From a virus: a stretch of 64,000 nt of DNA. Location of the stretch: positions 1 through 64,000 of the IMG/VR virus record IMGVR_UViG_3300009431_000014. One strand, given 5' to 3'. Positions 35,197-42,314 of the stretch are shown here, one piece after another (position 1 is the first letter of the stretch; each line of letters opens with the position of its first letter). The translations under genes were made by a program, and so were the position numbers. The notes under the pieces are model-generated. The model saw nothing but the letters and a program-made list of their open reading frames with translations, had not been told where the DNA came from and ran no database searches.

Positions 35197-36116
35197 AGAT
35201 ACTAGTTACAGGCGGTGCAGGATTCATTGGTGGTCATCTGCTCGAAGAATTGCTTAAACATAACTTTGAGCGGATCACTGTATTAGATAACTTCTCAACT
35301 GGAGTGGCAAGGAATATACCTAAGGAAGGTCGGATAGAAGTAGTGAACGCAGATATCCGAGAAGGTAAGAACGTTGCTAAGTATCTGGAAGGTAAAGACT
35401 TCGTCATCCATCTTGCAGCTAAGACGAGTGTGCCAGAATCGATGGAAGATCCGATGTCTTATGCTAGCACTAATTTGACAGGGTTACTGAACGTGCTTCA
35501 CCTATCAGCTAGAGCTCAAGTAAGGCGATTCATCTACATCTCTTCATGTGCAGTCTATGGAGATTGTGGTCTCGTTGGGCAAGAAGATCTTAGTCCTAAT
35601 AAGTATGTCCAGAATCATTACGCACTGCAGAAATACCTTGGAGAACTCTACACAGCCTATTGTCGGACTGCGAAGATGATCCCTACGAGTTTAAGATTAG
35701 CGAATGTATACGGGGAACGACAGTTATTAGATCGAGGTGAGGGAGCAGTAGTACCATCTTTCATGACTGCGTTCTTGAATAAAAGGAACCCGATTATCTT
35801 TGGAGATGGGAGTCAGACTAGAGACTTCATCTACGTGAAAGATGTAGCGGATGCAATCGTAAGGGTGATGTTCTCTCGGGCGAAAGAGCCTGCGGTGTAT
35901 AATGTCGGTACTGGAAGAGAAGTTACTATTACGCAATTGTGTGAGTTGATGAACAGATTCGGTCGTTTTGATCGGGAGCCTGCTTATGCTCCTGTTCGTA
36001 AGGGAGATATCCATCGTTCAATCTTATCTGTGGAGAAGCTCCGCTGTGAGATCGGGTGGACTGCGAAGACTTCAATCGAGGGAGGTCTCAAGAAAACTAT
36101 GGCATTATGGGGATAA
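35193..36116 (+). CDS. NAD-dependent sugar epimerase/dehydratase (307 aa)
   Basis: Extended short-chain dehydrogenase: GGAGFIGG (7-14) binds NAD, and the Tyr143-x3-Lys147 pair with Ser118/119 forms the active site. Later NVYGERQ and GDGSQTRDFIYVKDVADA are typical of UDP-glucose 4-epimerase-like enzymes. It may supply a nucleotide-sugar to the glycosyltransferase at 9521 (inference) or alter host surface sugars. Confidence 0.82.
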   Translation: MKILVTGGAGFIGGHLLEELLKHNFERITVLDNFSTGVARNIPKEGRIEVVNADIREGKNVAKYLEGKDFVIHLAAKTSVPESMEDPMSYASTNLTGLLNVLHLSARAQVRRFIYISSCAVYGDCGLVGQEDLSPNKYVQNHYALQKYLGELYTAYCRTAKMIPTSLRLANVYGERQLLDRGEGAVVPSFMTAFLNKRNPIIFGDGSQTRDFIYVKDVADAIVRVMFSRAKEPAVYNVGTGREVTITQLCELMNRFGRFDREPAYAPVRKGDIHRSILSVEKLRCEIGWTAKTSIEGGLKKTMALWG

Positions 36117-36146
36117 CGAACAACATAAGGAGATTCAACTCTCAAG

Positions 36147-36166
36147 AACGTTAAGTTAGTTGAAGG
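36147..36166 (+). promoter_or_regulatory. Start-associated motif, copy 8
   Basis: AACGTTAAGTTAGTTGAAGG, seven bases before ATG 36174; its GAAGGAG is the ribosome binding site. Confidence 0.5.
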
Positions 36167-36173
36167 AGAACCC

Positions 36174-36329
36174 ATGTCTTTGTACGATGAGAATCAAAGG
36201 ATCTGTAAGATCTGTCCTTATTGCAAGCATTTCGTATCAGAGACAGAGGACATGGAACCCGAGTGTAACGTAGATGAGGATTACACTCTTGAAGATTATT
36301 GTGAGTGTTATGAACGTAAGGGTAATTAA
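36174..36329 (+). CDS. Small zinc-binding protein (51 aa)
   Basis: MSLYDENQRICKICPYCKHF…CNVD…CECYERKGN: six Cys, enough for one or two zinc sites, in an acidic protein. Start fixed by the motif just upstream. Confidence 0.55.
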   Translation: MSLYDENQRICKICPYCKHFVSETEDMEPECNVDEDYTLEDYCECYERKGN

Positions 36330-36330
36330 G

Positions 36331-36627
36331 ATGCGAAGGATATTTCACACAGACCAGGAAGTCGGTAATCTGGATGACTATCGAGATTTCTTATCTCGTA
36401 TAATGTTCGGAGCGATTGCAGGAAATAAAGAACTTCAACTTGATAGGAAGCGAGTGTTGAATGTTGCACTCTCTACATTGTTGACTGCTCTTTGTATGGA
36501 ATACTATAGCCAGATCCAGGATAAAGGATTCAAGATTGATTTCGAACAGTTCAAGTTTGATATCACTCAAGAGTTCTACCATACTTTAGGACAATTACAG
36601 AAAGGAGTTCCTAATGAAACTAAGTAA
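36331..36627 (+). CDS. Hypothetical protein (98 aa)
   Basis: ATG 36331 (MRRIFHTDQEVGN…) one base after the previous stop. Helical. No family was recognised. It overlaps the next gene by 14 bases. Confidence 0.5.
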   Translation: MRRIFHTDQEVGNLDDYRDFLSRIMFGAIAGNKELQLDRKRVLNVALSTLLTALCMEYYSQIQDKGFKIDFEQFKFDITQEFYHTLGQLQKGVPNETK

Positions 36628-37075
36628 ATGGATTCTAATCAGTGAGCTCCAATTGGTGTTAATCGTTAGTGTAGCCTTTATCTTTGTTGTCTCTCAAGAT
36701 AAAGACTTCGTTGGAGAGGTTAAGGAAGTCTATGAAGGAGAAATCCCGAGGTCTACTTCAGCAGTACCTTCGGATCCTATTGTGATTGAAGAGGAAGGCG
36801 AGATTCTAGAGGATCCGATAATTGAGGAATCGTATGAGTTCCTAATCGGATCTGAAGAGCTCAGCATTTCTGCGAAGATGGATTACTCCGATATAACTTT
36901 TGGTAACTATAGTGGAGAGATTATGGTTGTTGAGATGACAGATGAACAGTTCGCTCAGAAGGTGATCATTAATAAACTATACATTGAACGTGTGGAAGAT
37001 AATGAAGACCAGATGATAATTCATCTGAACCCTGAGGCTGATAGGTGTCTAGCCGATGAGGAGGATACAGAATGA
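36614..37075 (+). CDS. Membrane-anchored acidic protein (153 aa)
   Basis: WILISELQLVLIVSVAFIFVV (residues about 6-26) is an N-terminal membrane anchor or uncleaved signal. The rest is acidic with a beta-rich domain. AAAGGAG precedes the ATG. No family was recognised. Confidence 0.55.
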   Translation: MKLSKWILISELQLVLIVSVAFIFVVSQDKDFVGEVKEVYEGEIPRSTSAVPSDPIVIEEEGEILEDPIIEESYEFLIGSEELSISAKMDYSDITFGNYSGEIMVVEMTDEQFAQKVIINKLYIERVEDNEDQMIIHLNPEADRCLADEEDTE

Positions 37076-37422
37076 GGTATGAAACTTTTGATAAGCTCCT
37101 AGATCAGATGGTCGAAGAGGAGAAAGCAATCGGTAAGATTAAGGGTGATGAGTATACTCAAGGTGATCGATTAGATAATTTTACTCGGTTGGCTAAAGAA
37201 TTGAATCTAACTGCGAAGCAAGTTCTGTGGGTATATCTTAAGAAACATTTGGATTCAATTGCCAGTTATATTAAGGATGAAGCTGAGTCTAGAAAGACTG
37301 GTAAGCCGATGAAAGAATTGTCAGAGCCTATTGAGGGTAGAGTTAAAGATGCTCGGGTATACCTTTCATTACTCCGAGCATTAATCGAGGTAGAAAGAGA
37401 CACTCCAGTGTCCAAAGGTTAA
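37072..37422 (+). CDS. Conserved phage protein of unknown function (116 aa)
   Basis: KGDEYTQGDRLDNFTRLAKELNLTAKQVLWVYLKKHLDSI has a pattern I know from phage proteins without assigned function (DR…NF…KH), sometimes linked to nucleotide metabolism. ATGA overlap. Confidence 0.55.
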   Translation: MRYETFDKLLDQMVEEEKAIGKIKGDEYTQGDRLDNFTRLAKELNLTAKQVLWVYLKKHLDSIASYIKDEAESRKTGKPMKELSEPIEGRVKDARVYLSLLRALIEVERDTPVSKG

Positions 37423-37433
37423 GAGGAGTCCTG

Positions 37434-37571
37434 ATGGAACAATTATATCAGAATGGGAAGCCTGTGGTAATCGTACCGAAGGAAGAGTATGATGCACTCA
37501 TGGAGTTCAGTGAGTCTGTCTTCTCTTTGATCGACGGTTTTATTGCAGGTTATATTGAAAAGGAGGACTGA
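37434..37571 (+). CDS. Small hypothetical protein (45 aa)
   Basis: ATG 37434 behind GAGGAG; MEQLYQNGKPVVIVPKEEYDALMEF… The PVVIVPKEEYDAL start recalls antitoxin-type N-termini, but that is weak. The TGATG overlaps the next gene by one base. Confidence 0.5.
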   Translation: MEQLYQNGKPVVIVPKEEYDALMEFSESVFSLIDGFIAGYIEKED

Positions 37572-37672
37572 TGCAAGTCCTATTTGTAATGGGAATATTA
37601 TTCTTCATTAGTCTTGCCGATGATGCACAGTCTGAAGCTAGGAGAATAAGGAAGAAACACAACATAAAATAG
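37571..37672 (+). CDS. Small membrane or secreted peptide (33 aa)
   Basis: MQVLFVMGILFFISLADDAQ… a hydrophobic start then a basic tail. AAAGGAGG precedes it. Confidence 0.4.
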   Translation: MQVLFVMGILFFISLADDAQSEARRIRKKHNIK

Positions 37673-37686
37673 AGGAGGGTGAAATT

Positions 37687-37908
37687 ATGATGATAGCATG
37701 CCCGATTTGTCAAGGTGCTGGTATCGTAGTGAAAGTTCAGCGTTCGAATATTCAGACAGGAGCAGATGGAAAACCTACAATGCAACAAGAGAAGATGTTG
37801 TGCCCAGAGTGTAAGGGAACTGGGTTAGTTGAGCCTGGATACGCAGCTAAGCGTCACATCTTTAACCAGAAGAATAAGGAGTCTAAAGATGGAGAAGAGC
37901 AAAAATGA
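37687..37908 (+). CDS. DnaJ-type zinc-binding protein (73 aa)
   Basis: Two CxxCxGxG-type elements, CPICQGAGIV and CPECKGTGLV, as in the DnaJ cysteine-rich domain; no J domain. Possibly a stand-alone chaperone-like or nucleic-acid-binding module. Confidence 0.65.
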   Translation: MMIACPICQGAGIVVKVQRSNIQTGADGKPTMQQEKMLCPECKGTGLVEPGYAAKRHIFNQKNKESKDGEEQK

Positions 37909-38599
37909 TAAAACGAATGTCGCACTCTTAGGCTGTGGCAGAACAGGGAAAGTGATTATCGATTCTATTCTAGAAGATCCAGTTTATGAGCTCGATTTTA
38001 TTTGTCGATTACACCACAAACCTTACAAGAGCTGTAGGGTTATTCACCCCGATAGTCTCAAGGAGACTACAGAAGCAGATACTCCAGATGTTCTTGTTGA
38101 TTTTACGAATCACAAAGCTACGATAGAGAATCTGGAGAGGATTCCTTCAGGTAGTCGGGTTGTATTAGGAACTACAGGATTCTCTTATAAAGAATTGGAG
38201 ACGCTTAAATACTATGGTCAACATCTCAAACTACTCTACGCTCCAAATATCTCGGATGGGATCAATGTCTTACTTAAAGCTTGCAAGCTAATCCGATCTC
38301 TCATGCCTACTGCAGACATCGTAGTTATGGATGAACACTTCAAAGGTAAGAAAGATGCTCCTTCTGGGACAGGTAAAAGGATTGCGGAGGAACTAGGAGT
38401 CAAACATCCTATCTCAGTTCGAGCAGGAGGTATCGTGGGAGTTCATAAGGTGATGTTTGTGACTGGTAATCAACAGATCACAATTGAACACATGTCTTTC
38501 TCTAGACAAGTATTTGCTGATGCGACGAAACGTGCAATCGAATGGATCAGTAAGGTTGAAGAGAACGGCTTCTACGATGTAACAGAAGTTTATCAGTGA
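37889..38599 (+). CDS. dapB: 4-hydroxy-tetrahydrodipicolinate reductase, DapB (236 aa)
   Basis: Reduces the dihydrodipicolinate precursor in diaminopimelate/lysine synthesis. GCGRTG (15-20) binds the nicotinamide cofactor, VDFTNH and GTTGFS follow, and the catalytic stretch is EHFKGKKDAPSGTG (149-162). His150 and Lys154 match E. coli His159 and Lys163, but the second His of the bacterial HH pair is Phe. ATG 37889 has AAGGAG. No other lysine-pathway gene is in the window, so it probably boosts a host pathway. Confidence 0.85.
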   Translation: MEKSKNDKTNVALLGCGRTGKVIIDSILEDPVYELDFICRLHHKPYKSCRVIHPDSLKETTEADTPDVLVDFTNHKATIENLERIPSGSRVVLGTTGFSYKELETLKYYGQHLKLLYAPNISDGINVLLKACKLIRSLMPTADIVVMDEHFKGKKDAPSGTGKRIAEELGVKHPISVRAGGIVGVHKVMFVTGNQQITIEHMSFSRQVFADATKRAIEWISKVEENGFYDVTEVYQ

Positions 38600-38608
38600 G
38601 GAGGGAAC

Positions 38609-38989
38609 ATGGGAAGATACCAGAATGACTTCATAGCGTGGTTTAAGAAGCATATCTTCAGGAAGAAAGTACTCACTAAGGAAGAATCATTCAAGCTCGA
38701 GCAACGTGAGTTCGTAGCTAAGATATTTAAATCTACAATGATGTTCTTCGATGTCCTACATGAAGCTGAGAGGAATCTTGGTTGGTCTCGTAAGAAACGT
38801 AAGCAAGTGTGGCGTGACTTAGAGAAGGGACACCTCGAGGGGAAGCTGATCGAAGAGATGCAGAAGATCATCGAACCGATACTAAGTGCTGCTAAAGCGA
38901 AGGGGATGCAAAATGGAAATAAGGAAGATGCCGAAGGGCTTCAGTCTGCATGTGAAGCTGCCGATTCCAATCAAGGCAATTCAGATTAA
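38609..38989 (+). CDS. Hypothetical protein (126 aa)
   Basis: Helical and basic in the first 80 residues (KKRKQVWRDLEKGHLEGKLIEEM), acidic tail. No family was recognised. Start behind GAGGAGGGAAC. Confidence 0.5.
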   Translation: MGRYQNDFIAWFKKHIFRKKVLTKEESFKLEQREFVAKIFKSTMMFFDVLHEAERNLGWSRKKRKQVWRDLEKGHLEGKLIEEMQKIIEPILSAAKAKGMQNGNKEDAEGLQSACEAADSNQGNSD

Positions 38990-39158
38990 TGAGGAGTTCA
39001 CTGTTGTTACTCTGGAAGGTACAATGCAAGGGAATCCTGGTGACTATTTGATTGAGGGTGTGGAGGGTGAACTTTATCCTTGTGCGAAAGATATATTCGA
39101 GAAGACTTATGATAATGTAACTCCTAAGTTCGATCCACCAGCACCTGCTCAAGGCTAA
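38913..39158 (+). CDS. Conserved small phage protein (81 aa)
   Basis: The second half GDYLIEGVEGELYPCAKDIFEKTYD is a common phage motif of unknown function. ATG 38913 (MEIRKMPKGF…) is chosen; it overlaps the previous gene by 77 bases. Confidence 0.6.
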   Translation: MEIRKMPKGFSLHVKLPIPIKAIQINEEFTVVTLEGTMQGNPGDYLIEGVEGELYPCAKDIFEKTYDNVTPKFDPPAPAQG

Positions 39159-39167
39159 ACTCCTAGT

Positions 39168-39189
39168 TACGTTAAGTAAGTTGACAAGG
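39168..39189 (+). promoter_or_regulatory. Start-associated motif, copy 9
   Basis: TACGTTAAGTAAGTTGACAA then GGAGG; 7 bases before GTG 39197. Confidence 0.45.
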
Positions 39190-39196
39190 AGGAGAA

Positions 39197-39382
39197 GTGC
39201 GAAATGGAAGAAGATCAGGCGAGGATAGAAGGAATTGGGGCAGACGAGAATGTCTCCTTAAGATGGTTGAAGAGACACAAGTTCGGTTATTCTACCCTGA
39301 AGATATCTCCAGAGAACTCGCTATTCCTTTAGATACAGTGAACAGAATGTTGGAAGAAGTCCAACAAGTTGTATCAATTTAA
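39197..39382 (+). CDS. Small protein, possible helix-turn-helix (61 aa)
   Basis: GTG 39197 four bases after AAGGAGG. RRSGEDRRNWGRREC is very basic; YPEDISRELAIPLDTVNRMLEEV looks like a short winged-helix recognition unit. A competing ATG at 39204 opens a 42-codon frame with worse spacing. Confidence 0.45.
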   Translation: MRNGRRSGEDRRNWGRRECLLKMVEETQVRLFYPEDISRELAIPLDTVNRMLEEVQQVVSI

Positions 39383-39422
39383 AGAGGTACAGTTCCGTGC
39401 CTCGTAACCAAGGAGGTGTCAG

Positions 39423-39974
39423 ATGTTAGGACAGATCGCGACAGAAGTTAAGGGTTTGTGTCCTCTGATTCAGCATAATCCTGAGAGTATGAGCGTTCTC
39501 CCTACAGGGAAGAAAGTGGATTATAATGATGCGGGATACAAGAAACTGGAGATGGAGAGTACGCAGTATCGGGATGAGAAAGGGAATCTCGTACAGCCCG
39601 CAGATCATTTTATGGCAGCACTTGTTAAGGCTGGAGCTCGTTTCAAATATGAAGGAAGGTTGAGTTATGCAAGTGTCGTTGAGGGAGGAGTACTGATTGA
39701 GCCTGAGATGATTCTACATAAGAAAGGGACGAAGGTGGAGAAGTTCGAGCGATGGGTAGTAGTCCCACCTAGAACAGGTGCTCGGATTCGGAGAGTCCGT
39801 CCGATAATTAAAGATTGGTCTTTGAGTTTCACTACGAATGTGATGAACGATTCGATTAATTTCGAGACATTGAAAAAGATATTTGAGTATGCTGGCTCGT
39901 TCATTGGAATAGGAAATTGGAGACCTCGTTATGGTAGATTCGAAGTTGTCAAGTTCGGAAGAATCGGGAAATAA
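39423..39974 (+). CDS. Conserved phage protein of unknown function (183 aa)
   Basis: Begins with CPLIQHNPESMSVLP and continues with ADHFMAALVKAGARFKYEGR, a beta-rich layout I recall from phage proteins without known role. AAGGAGGTGTCAG precedes the ATG. The first GYNNN array starts one base after its stop. Confidence 0.55.
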   Translation: MLGQIATEVKGLCPLIQHNPESMSVLPTGKKVDYNDAGYKKLEMESTQYRDEKGNLVQPADHFMAALVKAGARFKYEGRLSYASVVEGGVLIEPEMILHKKGTKVEKFERWVVVPPRTGARIRRVRPIIKDWSLSFTTNVMNDSINFETLKKIFEYAGSFIGIGNWRPRYGRFEVVKFGRIGK

Positions 39975-39975
39975 A

Positions 39976-40050
39976 GCAGTGCCAAGCGTGGTCAGGTTTG
40001 GTTTAGCTTGGTGGTGTCCTGTACGGTAGGGTCAGGTATAGCAAGGTTCC
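39976..40050 (+). repeat. GYNNN pentamer array 1 (15 units)
   Basis: Fifteen consecutive 5-base units, starting at 39976, 39981 and so on to 40046. Each begins G then T (10) or C (5); the other three bases vary freely. It ends 21 bases before the next ATG and contains stops in the + frames, so it is non-coding. Confidence 0.85.
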
Positions 40051-40071
40051 ATTAATCACAAGGAGGATTAA

Positions 40072-40347
40072 ATGGTAAGATGCAGAGTTAAGAAAGAGGT
40101 TTTACCAGATAAGTTCGAGGTAAGAGATCTGGTAGGAGTATCATGGAATACATTACAGAAGTTGTTCAAGACTCTTCAGGGTAGAGAGATTACCCCTAAG
40201 GATCTCCCTCAATGGAAGTTAATGCTTGGGTTCGTGAATGCGACGAACAATTCTGTGAAAACGAGCATGCAATGTTTTAAGTTAAGCACATTACCACAAT
40301 CAATCAATTATTTGAAGAAGACATTAAAAAGGACGAGGCGGAGCTAG
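40072..40347 (+). CDS. Basic hypothetical protein between two arrays (91 aa)
   Basis: Start behind CAAGGAGG. Rich in Lys/Arg, ending KKTLKRTRRS; central DLVGVSWNTLQKLFKTL could be a DNA- or RNA-binding helix pair. No family was recognised. A pentamer array lies in its leader and another right after its stop, so it may bind them (inference). Confidence 0.55.
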   Translation: MVRCRVKKEVLPDKFEVRDLVGVSWNTLQKLFKTLQGREITPKDLPQWKLMLGFVNATNNSVKTSMQCFKLSTLPQSINYLKKTLKRTRRS

Positions 40348-40357
40348 GTAGACTCGT

Positions 40358-40432
40358 GTTCGGTCAGGTATAGTGGTGTCAAGTGTAGTTTTGTAAGGTT
40401 GAGTTCGGTGATGTAAGGTACGGCATGGTCAG
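40358..40432 (+). repeat. GYNNN pentamer array 2 (15 units)
   Basis: Fifteen consecutive units starting at 40358, 40363 and so on to 40428; all begin GT except one GC. Three more in-phase units (40338, 40343, 40348) lie upstream after one broken unit, the first two inside the end of the previous gene; two further units follow after a one-base shift (40432, 40437). It shares GGTCAGGTATAG with array 1. Confidence 0.85.
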
Positions 40433-40463
40433 TATAGCGAGATATAGAGTTAAGGAGAGCAAG

Positions 40464-40901
40464 ATGAAAGGTTATATAGAGCTTAAAACTAATCTCAAGA
40501 ATGCTGAAGTCGTTTCGGTAATGGATAAGCTCTTCAAATACTTCCCAGCGAGATACGTAGGTAGAACTGGTGGGTTCGATGAGAAGGAAGAAACTTATCG
40601 TTATGAATACGATACTCGGTGTGATTGGTTTAAGAAGGTACTTAAGAATCATCCTTTAGTCTACGAGATTCGGGATGATCTATACTGTCTCTGTCAATTA
40701 CATGGTGCTTCTTTGATTGCTCAGATTATGGGGAACATGAGCAAGAAAGATCACCATGATAAGAAGGGTGCGGTTAAGAGAGTGAGCAATACGATTAATG
40801 ATTACCTTGAAGGGAAGATCCATCAGATTGCAGACAGAAAGTTATCTGTCGAAGAGCTCAAGAAGATCTTCGATGTTGTGGAGAAAGAATGCAATTCCTA
40901 G
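40464..40901 (+). CDS. Hypothetical protein (145 aa)
   Basis: ATG 40464 (MKGYIELKTNLKN…) has AAGGAGAGCAAG; an ATG at 40425 lies inside the array and is unlikely. Alpha/beta start, helical end (VEELKKIFDVVEKE). No family was recognised. Confidence 0.55.
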   Translation: MKGYIELKTNLKNAEVVSVMDKLFKYFPARYVGRTGGFDEKEETYRYEYDTRCDWFKKVLKNHPLVYEIRDDLYCLCQLHGASLIAQIMGNMSKKDHHDKKGAVKRVSNTINDYLEGKIHQIADRKLSVEELKKIFDVVEKECNS

Positions 40902-41335
40902 TATGTAGCAGACTTTCAATCAAAAGCTTCGTCCCAGACAGGAACCATGTTGTGATCTCAGTTATGGATCCAGGAGACTCTGAAGGTCCAGCTAAGTTCC
41001 AGGAGAACGAACATACTCTTGGAGTACTCAGATTAGCGTTCCATGATCTATACGGTACCAAGATGGAAGAACGGATAGAAGAGAGTCCAGGTAAATATAC
41101 TTACTTCGATCGTGCTATGGCTAATCAGATCTGGGAGTTCGTCAATAAATTCAATGGACAAGGGATTGAATTGATTGTTTGTCAATGTGAAGCAGGGATT
41201 AGTAGAAGTGCAGGTATAGCTGCAGCATTATCCAAGTGTCTAACTGGGGATGATATGCACTTCTTTAAACACTATATACCGAACCAACTGGTGTATAGAT
41301 CGTTAGTTCAAGAGTGGGAAAAGAGAAGGAGGTGA
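40889..41335 (+). CDS. Tyrosine/dual-specificity phosphatase-like protein (148 aa)
   Basis: The P-loop VCQCEAGISRSAG fits C-x5-R-S of cysteine phosphatases, with Gln in place of the usual His before the Cys. MDPGDSEGPAKF earlier may hold the general acid. It could dephosphorylate host proteins or a nucleotide; substrate is unknown. It overlaps the previous gene by 13 bases. Confidence 0.65.
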   Translation: MQFLVCSRLSIKSFVPDRNHVVISVMDPGDSEGPAKFQENEHTLGVLRLAFHDLYGTKMEERIEESPGKYTYFDRAMANQIWEFVNKFNGQGIELIVCQCEAGISRSAGIAAALSKCLTGDDMHFFKHYIPNQLVYRSLVQEWEKRRR

Positions 41336-41340
41336 TCAAG

Positions 41341-41493
41341 ATGGCAGATGTCGTTGGATACTGTGTTAAATGTAAGGCAAAGCAGACCATGGTTGAAGTC
41401 AATGAAGTTACGATGAAGAATGGTCGTAAGGCAGCTAAAGGTAAATGTTCAGTTTGTGGCTGTGGTATGTATAAGATTCTAGGTAAATCGTAA
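41341..41493 (+). CDS. DUF5679-type zinc-ribbon protein (50 aa)
   Basis: MADVVGYCVKCKAKQTMVEV…TMKNGRKAAKGKCSVCGCGMYKI: two CxxC pairs and the TMKNGR centre are diagnostic of DUF5679. Function is unknown. AAGGAGGTGATCAAG precedes the ATG. Confidence 0.75.
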   Translation: MADVVGYCVKCKAKQTMVEVNEVTMKNGRKAAKGKCSVCGCGMYKILGKS

Positions 41494-41496
41494 CTC

Positions 41497-41608
41497 TGGA
41501 GGCATCCATAGCGGTAAGTACCCGAAGCTAGGAATTCGAAACTCTTAGGGAGGCTAAGAGGAAGCTCGTTAAAATATCGGGCAGTAAGGCTATGTTGTAA
41601 GTCCTCCA
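41497..41608 (+). ncRNA. Candidate structured RNA with five nested stems
   Basis: Nested pairings: TGGAGG 41497-41502 with CCTCCA 41603-41608; CATAGC 41507-41512 with GCTATG 41589-41594; CCCGA 41521-41525 with TCGGG 41577-41581; AGCT 41526-41529 with AGCT 41563-41566; CTCTTAG 41542-41548 with CTAAGAG 41554-41560. The terminal loop GGAGG (41549-41553) can also pair with CCTCC of the outer stem. GTAAG occurs three times in internal loops. The interval fills a gap with no ORF. Confidence 0.6.
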
Positions 41609-41633
41609 CCAGTTTATTATAGAAGGAGTAGTG

Positions 41634-41807
41634 TTGAATAAACAAGAACAAGCTTCAGTAAATAAACTTATCACTGCAATCGTTGAAGGTGGATCGTCCG
41701 TACTCACTCAAGCGAAGCAGATGTTCGAGTTCTTAATGGAGCGAGATCTACTTAATCAGTACTTCGAGTGGGAACAAAATAAATCAATCAAAGGAGGAAC
41801 AGGATGA
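41634..41807 (+). CDS. Small helical protein (57 aa)
   Basis: TTG 41634 lies five bases after GAAGGAG (a GTG at 41631 is closer but poorly spaced). MNKQEQASVNKLITAIVEGG… is helical; it ends in the ATGA of the next gene. Confidence 0.5.
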   Translation: MNKQEQASVNKLITAIVEGGSSVLTQAKQMFEFLMERDLLNQYFEWEQNKSIKGGTG

Positions 41808-42058
41808 AAATTAACAAAGACAATGTAATCGGATTCGTAGCTGCAGTGCTCGTGTTATTATTGTGCTACTGGGGATATCGTACAGAAACTAGAGTACGAG
41901 AACTTCAGAGGGTTCATAATAATGTAGTGGCACTCATGAATCAGTCGGGTTTGATTCAAGCTGTTGAAAGACAGAATGCGATGAGAAGACAGCAGGCAGT
42001 ACAGCCTCTCCCGAGGACTGTACCAGCACCGAAGCCAGCAGCGATCGAGGAAAAATAA
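41804..42058 (+). CDS. Single-pass membrane protein (84 aa)
   Basis: VIGFVAAVLVLLLCYWGY (about 8-25) is a membrane helix, then a helical region and a Pro/Ala-rich tail. Possibly a spanin- or holin-region protein, but no lysis gene is recognised nearby. Confidence 0.5.
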   Translation: MKINKDNVIGFVAAVLVLLLCYWGYRTETRVRELQRVHNNVVALMNQSGLIQAVERQNAMRRQQAVQPLPRTVPAPKPAAIEEK

Positions 42059-42304
42059 ATGAAATGGGTGAGGGAGAGCCAGATAACGTTAACTGATTTA
42101 GCGATTATTTTTGTAACAATCATGAGCTTATGGTTTGTTGGTACTAAGAATAATCTAACCTTCATATATGCGTTCATTGGTAACGTTCTCTGGTTCTCTG
42201 TAGCCTTAAAAAGACGCTTATTGATCGTTTTAATCGTCACTATTATCTACACTATATTCAACATCCGAGCATTCTACCTGTGGGTAATCGTGGGAGTTAA
42301 CTAA
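42059..42304 (+). CDS. Membrane protein with two to three helices (81 aa)
   Basis: Hydrophobic segments LTDLAIIFVTIMSLWFV, TFIYAFIGNVLWFSVAL and LLIVLIVTIIYTIFNI. Starts directly at the previous stop. Size fits a holin, but this is not supported otherwise. Confidence 0.5.
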   Translation: MKWVRESQITLTDLAIIFVTIMSLWFVGTKNNLTFIYAFIGNVLWFSVALKRRLLIVLIVTIIYTIFNIRAFYLWVIVGVN

Positions 42305-42314
42305 TAAATAAGTT

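Noticed and set aside
39976-40432. TRAP binding sites or G-quadruplexes in the pentamer arrays
   Set aside because: TRAP needs (G/T)AG triplets, which only some units have. GG pairs occur but are not regular enough for stable quadruplexes. The invariant feature is GY alone.
39976-40432. CRISPR array
   Set aside because: Units are 5 bases with no spacers; no cas gene is nearby.
41497-41611. tRNA gene ending in CCA
   Set aside because: The 5' and 3' ends pair and a CCA is present, but the length (about 115), the lack of a T-arm with TTCGA at the right place and the internal stems do not fit a tRNA.
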